Shown here: positions 14,591 to 16,823 of the stretch, one piece after another | How the letters are laid out: the number at the start of each line of letters is the position of its first letter | Numbering within the stretch: the first letter of the stretch is position 1 | Assembly: GCA_021828715.1 (NCBI GenBank) | Contig: JAJZDF010000001.1 | Location: 1-16,823 of the forward strand | DNA: 16,823 bases | Source of the DNA: Thermoplasmata archaeon | Lineage (GTDB): Archaea > Thermoplasmatota > Thermoplasmata > Lutacidiplasmatales > UBA184 | Direction of reading: 5' to 3' | Notes under the pieces: generated by a model | Seen by the model: only the letters and a program-made list of their open reading frames with translations | What the model was told of the DNA's origin: nothing | The model's database searches: none | Translations under genes and position numbers: made by a program

Positions 14591-14600
14591 GCCGTTAAGT
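14591..14600 (+). promoter_or_regulatory. TATA-like box of the wHTH-methyltransferase gene
   Basis: GCCGTTAAGT lies directly after the NHL gene stop and is centred about 29 nt before the ATG at 14626. It supports that ATG over the in-frame GTG at 14599, which would lie inside the box. Confidence 0.5.
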
Positions 14601-14625
14601 GCCGGACCGGGGTGGACGTCGTCGG

Positions 14626-16149
14626 ATGGCGACCGGGAGGGACCTCGATCCCGCTCCCCGCCGCCTGACCGACGCGATCGTCCGCGCCGGTCCGACCGGT
14701 ATCACCGCGAAACAGCTCGCGGATCGCGCCCGGCTCGCTCCGGAACGGGTGGAGCACCATCTCCGGGCCCTCGCGGCGGAACGGTCGATCGTCCGCCACG
14801 GCCGAGGGCTGTGGTCCCTCGCGCGGTATGCCGGAGGCCTCGGGGTCGGCGCCCGGGATCCGGCGTTCTACGCCGCGGCGTTCCGGCGCGATTTCGGGGT
14901 GGCGCTCTCCGCCGCGCCGACGGAGATCCGGTTCGGCCCGAACGAGCGGCGCCCCGTCCACCGCTGGTGGCCGTACGTCCAGGGGTTTTCGGCCGGCTGG
15001 GTCGAGGCGGTCCTGCGCCGGTACGGGGTCGGACCGGGATCGGTCGTGCTCGACCCGTTCTGCGGGAGCGGGACCGTCCCGGTCGTCGCCCGGAGCGTCG
15101 GCGCGACGGCGATCGGTACCGACCTCATGCCGATCGCGGCGTTCGTGGCGCGGGCGAAGCTCGCGTGGGAAGTGCCGCCCGGGGAGTTCCGGGCCGCGGT
15201 CGACCGGGTCCTCGCCCGGCGCGGGGCGCCGCGCGCGCCGCTCCCGTTCCTGCGCGAGACGCGTCGGCAGTTTTCCCCGTCCGTGCTCGCGCGGCTCCGC
15301 GTCCTTCGCGAGAGCATCGGAGCCGAACCCGAGGACGGCCCGGGCACCCTCCTGCGGCTCGCCTTCTCGGGGATCCTCATCGACGCGAGCCGGCTGAAGC
15401 GATCCCCCTGCCTCGGGTACGCCGAGAAGCCCCGACAGGATACGACGACTCCCGACCGGCTCCTTCGCGCGCGGGCGGAGACGATCGCCGGCGACCTCGA
15501 AGCGCTCGGCGCACGCCGCGCGACCTGGGGGCCGCCGGGGACGATCCACCTGGGCTCCGCCTCGACCGTCCCGATCCCCGCGGGGTCCGTCGACCTCGCC
15601 GTGACCAGCCCCCCGTACGTCAACGGCATGGACTACGTCATGAACTACAAGATCGACCTCGCGTGGATGGGGTTCGTCCGTTCGTACGCCGAACTCGCCG
15701 CGCTCCGCGCGGCGATGGTCGCCTGCGACAACATCCCGCGGTCGGTCGCGGCCGGTCACCACCCCTCGGCGTCGGTCCGGGGAGACCCCTGGCTCGGCGA
15801 CATCGCCCGGGAGATCGACCGCAACATCCGCCGGAAGGGAACCTACCGGCGGGCCGACATGGCCCGAGTGGTGACGAAGTACTTCGACGACCTCGTCCCG
15901 ACGATCCGGGCCGTCTACCGGGCCCTCCGCCCCGGCGGACGGTTTGTCGTGGTGAACGGCGATTCGCTCATCGCGGGGACGTACGTCCCCGGCGACCTTC
16001 TCTTCGCCCGGCTCGGCGCGCACGCCGGCTTCTCGGTCGAGTCGGCGGAGGTCGCGCGGAGCCGCCGCTCGGGCCAACGTCGGGGGTTCGAGCTGCGGGA
16101 GACGATCCTGACCCTGCGCAAGCCTGCGGCAGGCGTCGCGCGGAAATAG
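14626..16149 (+). CDS. Winged-helix domain fused to SPPY-type DNA (amino)methyltransferase
   Basis: A 507-aa protein. Residues about 14-70 form a winged helix (LTDAIVRAGPTGITAKQLADRARLAPERVEHHLRAL cut into its usual helix-turn-helix, then a wing IVRHGRGLWSL). The catalytic part has the SAM-binding motif DPFCGSGT (143-150) followed by GATAIGTDLMPIAAFVARAKL, and the active-site motif TSPPY (327-331) followed by NGMDYVMNYKIDLAWMGF. SPPY is typical of exocyclic-amine methyltransferases, most often N4-cytosine, and the order motif I then IV is kept. A final strand FVVVNGDSLI belongs to the Rossmann core. No THUMP domain is seen, so a tRNA G10-type enzyme is less likely. No restriction endonuclease is in the window, so it may be an orphan modification enzyme or part of an unseen system. 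Confidence 0.83.
   Translation: MATGRDLDPAPRRLTDAIVRAGPTGITAKQLADRARLAPERVEHHLRALAAERSIVRHGRGLWSLARYAGGLGVGARDPAFYAAAFRRDFGVALSAAPTEIRFGPNERRPVHRWWPYVQGFSAGWVEAVLRRYGVGPGSVVLDPFCGSGTVPVVARSVGATAIGTDLMPIAAFVARAKLAWEVPPGEFRAAVDRVLARRGAPRAPLPFLRETRRQFSPSVLARLRVLRESIGAEPEDGPGTLLRLAFSGILIDASRLKRSPCLGYAEKPRQDTTTPDRLLRARAETIAGDLEALGARRATWGPPGTIHLGSASTVPIPAGSVDLAVTSPPYVNGMDYVMNYKIDLAWMGFVRSYAELAALRAAMVACDNIPRSVAAGHHPSASVRGDPWLGDIAREIDRNIRRKGTYRRADMARVVTKYFDDLVPTIRAVYRALRPGGRFVVVNGDSLIAGTYVPGDLLFARLGAHAGFSVESAEVARSRRSGQRRGFELRETILTLRKPAAGVARK
16141..16149 (+). promoter_or_regulatory. Possible TATA box of the last gene, overlapping the previous stop
   Basis: GGAAATAG at the end of the methyltransferase gene is centred about 26 nt before the GTG at 16172. 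It could give a leaderless transcript, or the two genes could simply be co-transcribed across the 22-nt gap. Confidence 0.35.
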
Positions 16150-16171
16150 CGACGCCGGTTGCGCGGGCCCC

Positions 16172-16823
16172 GTGACCCGGCCGGAAGTGCCGCGCGCGTT
16201 CGACGAGATCGCGCCGCGCTACGACGACACGCGCGAACCGCTCGATGCGGAGACGCTCGCGGGCGTCGCCACCGCGCTCCGCACCGCCGGGGTCGAGAGC
16301 CTCCTCGAGGTCGGGGTCGGGACCGGTCGGATCGCCGGTCCCCTCGCCGAGCAAGGATTCGCCCTGACGGGGGTCGACGCCTCGCGGGGCATGATCGGCC
16401 GGGCGCGGTCGAAGGGCCTCGAACGGCTCGTTCTCGGGAGCGCCTACCGGCTCCCGTTCGCGAACGGGACGTTCGATGCCTCTCTCTTCGTGCACGTCCT
16501 CCACCTCCTGGACGACCCGGTCGCGGCCCTTCGAGAGGCGCTCCGCGTCGGCCGGCGCGGCGCCTTCGCGCTCGTCCATCCCCCACTGCCCGAAGGGGAG
16601 CCGGCCCCCGACGCCGCCGACAACGCCCGGCGCATCGTCTACCGGATCCTGCGGGCCCAGGGCCACGCCGTTCCCGACGGCGGCGGTGGACCTCCCCAGC
16701 GGGAGAGGGCGTTCCTCGCCCGCCACCCGCCGGATTCCCTCCTCGTCCTCAGCGACCGAACGCTGACCCGGCCCGTCGCCGAACGGCTCGATGCGATCGC
16801 GCGCGGGGCGCACCGCGCCACCC
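16172..16823 (+). CDS. Class I SAM-dependent methyltransferase (C-terminus beyond window)
   Basis: The frame stays open from the GTG at 16172 to the window edge, 217 codons. It opens with a helix typical of small-molecule methyltransferases (PRAFDEIAPRYDDTREPL). SAM motif I is LLEVGVGTGRIAGPL (Glu46 to Gly52 core). Then come LTGVDASRGMI (acidic Asp that binds the SAM ribose), GSAYRLPFANGTFDASLFVHVLHLL (cut here into motifs II-III) and ALREALRVGRRGAFALV. This is the Methyltransf_11/UbiE-like layout, so the target is more likely a metabolite or lipid than DNA. It follows the DNA-methyltransferase-like gene by 22 nt; functional linkage is unproven. The substrate is unknown. Confidence 0.85.
   Translation, partial: MTRPEVPRAFDEIAPRYDDTREPLDAETLAGVATALRTAGVESLLEVGVGTGRIAGPLAEQGFALTGVDASRGMIGRARSKGLERLVLGSAYRLPFANGTFDASLFVHVLHLLDDPVAALREALRVGRRGAFALVHPPLPEGEPAPDAADNARRIVYRILRAQGHAVPDGGGGPPQRERAFLARHPPDSLLVLSDRTLTRPVAERLDAIARGAHRAT

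Noticed and set aside
14311..16077. A minus-strand open frame of about 588 codons opposite the methyltransferase
   Set aside because: Shadow of the conserved methyltransferase frame, with biased composition and no family similarity.
14626..16823. The two adjacent methyltransferase genes as a restriction-modification or BREX/DISARM-like defence island
   Set aside because: No nuclease, helicase, ATPase or phospholipase gene is visible, and the second enzyme looks like a small-molecule methyltransferase. The right edge hides further context.

Overview
The window looks like a piece of a high-GC archaeal chromosome, most likely a Thermoplasmatota lineage. Three things point there. The first is the archaeal entry into the shikimate pathway: an aldolase-type ADH synthase followed by a type II 3-dehydroquinate synthase. 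The second is a stand-alone SSB-like OB-fold protein of archaeal type. The third is a very large secreted NHL-propeller protein whose 'GLPSGTxW' beta-domains are familiar from Thermoplasmata and Sulfolobales surface proteins. Several genes also have a TATA-like box 24-30 nt before the start codon and no leader, an archaeal habit. The taxonomic call is inference. Gene density is high, and the strong G/C third-position bias creates many long false open frames on both strands.

Left part (1-2853, all minus strand). A shikimate operon runs off the left edge: ADH synthase, 3-dehydroquinate synthase II and the first 43 codons of type I 3-dehydroquinate dehydratase, with the last two overlapping by an ATGA. 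Upstream of it, in the same direction, is a di-iron heme-oxygenase-fold protein of the CADD/PqqC-like group. It keeps all six metal ligands but appears to lack the tyrosine that CADD consumes to make p-aminobenzoate.

Middle (2934-6608). A family III CoA-transferase and an acyl-CoA dehydrogenase form a tight plus-strand pair: the ATG directly follows the TAG. This suggests activation of a carboxylic acid to its CoA ester and then alpha,beta-oxidation or reduction. A convergent gene encodes an aminopeptidase-T (M29)-like protein that seems to have lost C-terminal metal ligands.

Arginine deiminase region (6787-9934). Carbamate kinase (minus) is divergent from a decayed amino-acid permease and arginine deiminase (both plus). 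Two of the three ADI-pathway enzymes are present; ornithine carbamoyltransferase is not in the window. The transporter is internally deleted and frameshifted.

Right part (10033-16823, all plus). In order: a small SSB-like OB-fold protein, a GNAT acetyltransferase, a 395-bp gap containing a strong UUCG-capped hairpin, and a 1059-aa membrane-anchored surface protein. The surface protein has twelve NHL-type blades in two groups of six, each followed by beta-domains. Next come a winged-helix protein fused to an SPPY-type amino-methyltransferase and a class I SAM methyltransferase cut by the right edge. No rRNA, tRNA, CRISPR array or insertion sequence was found.
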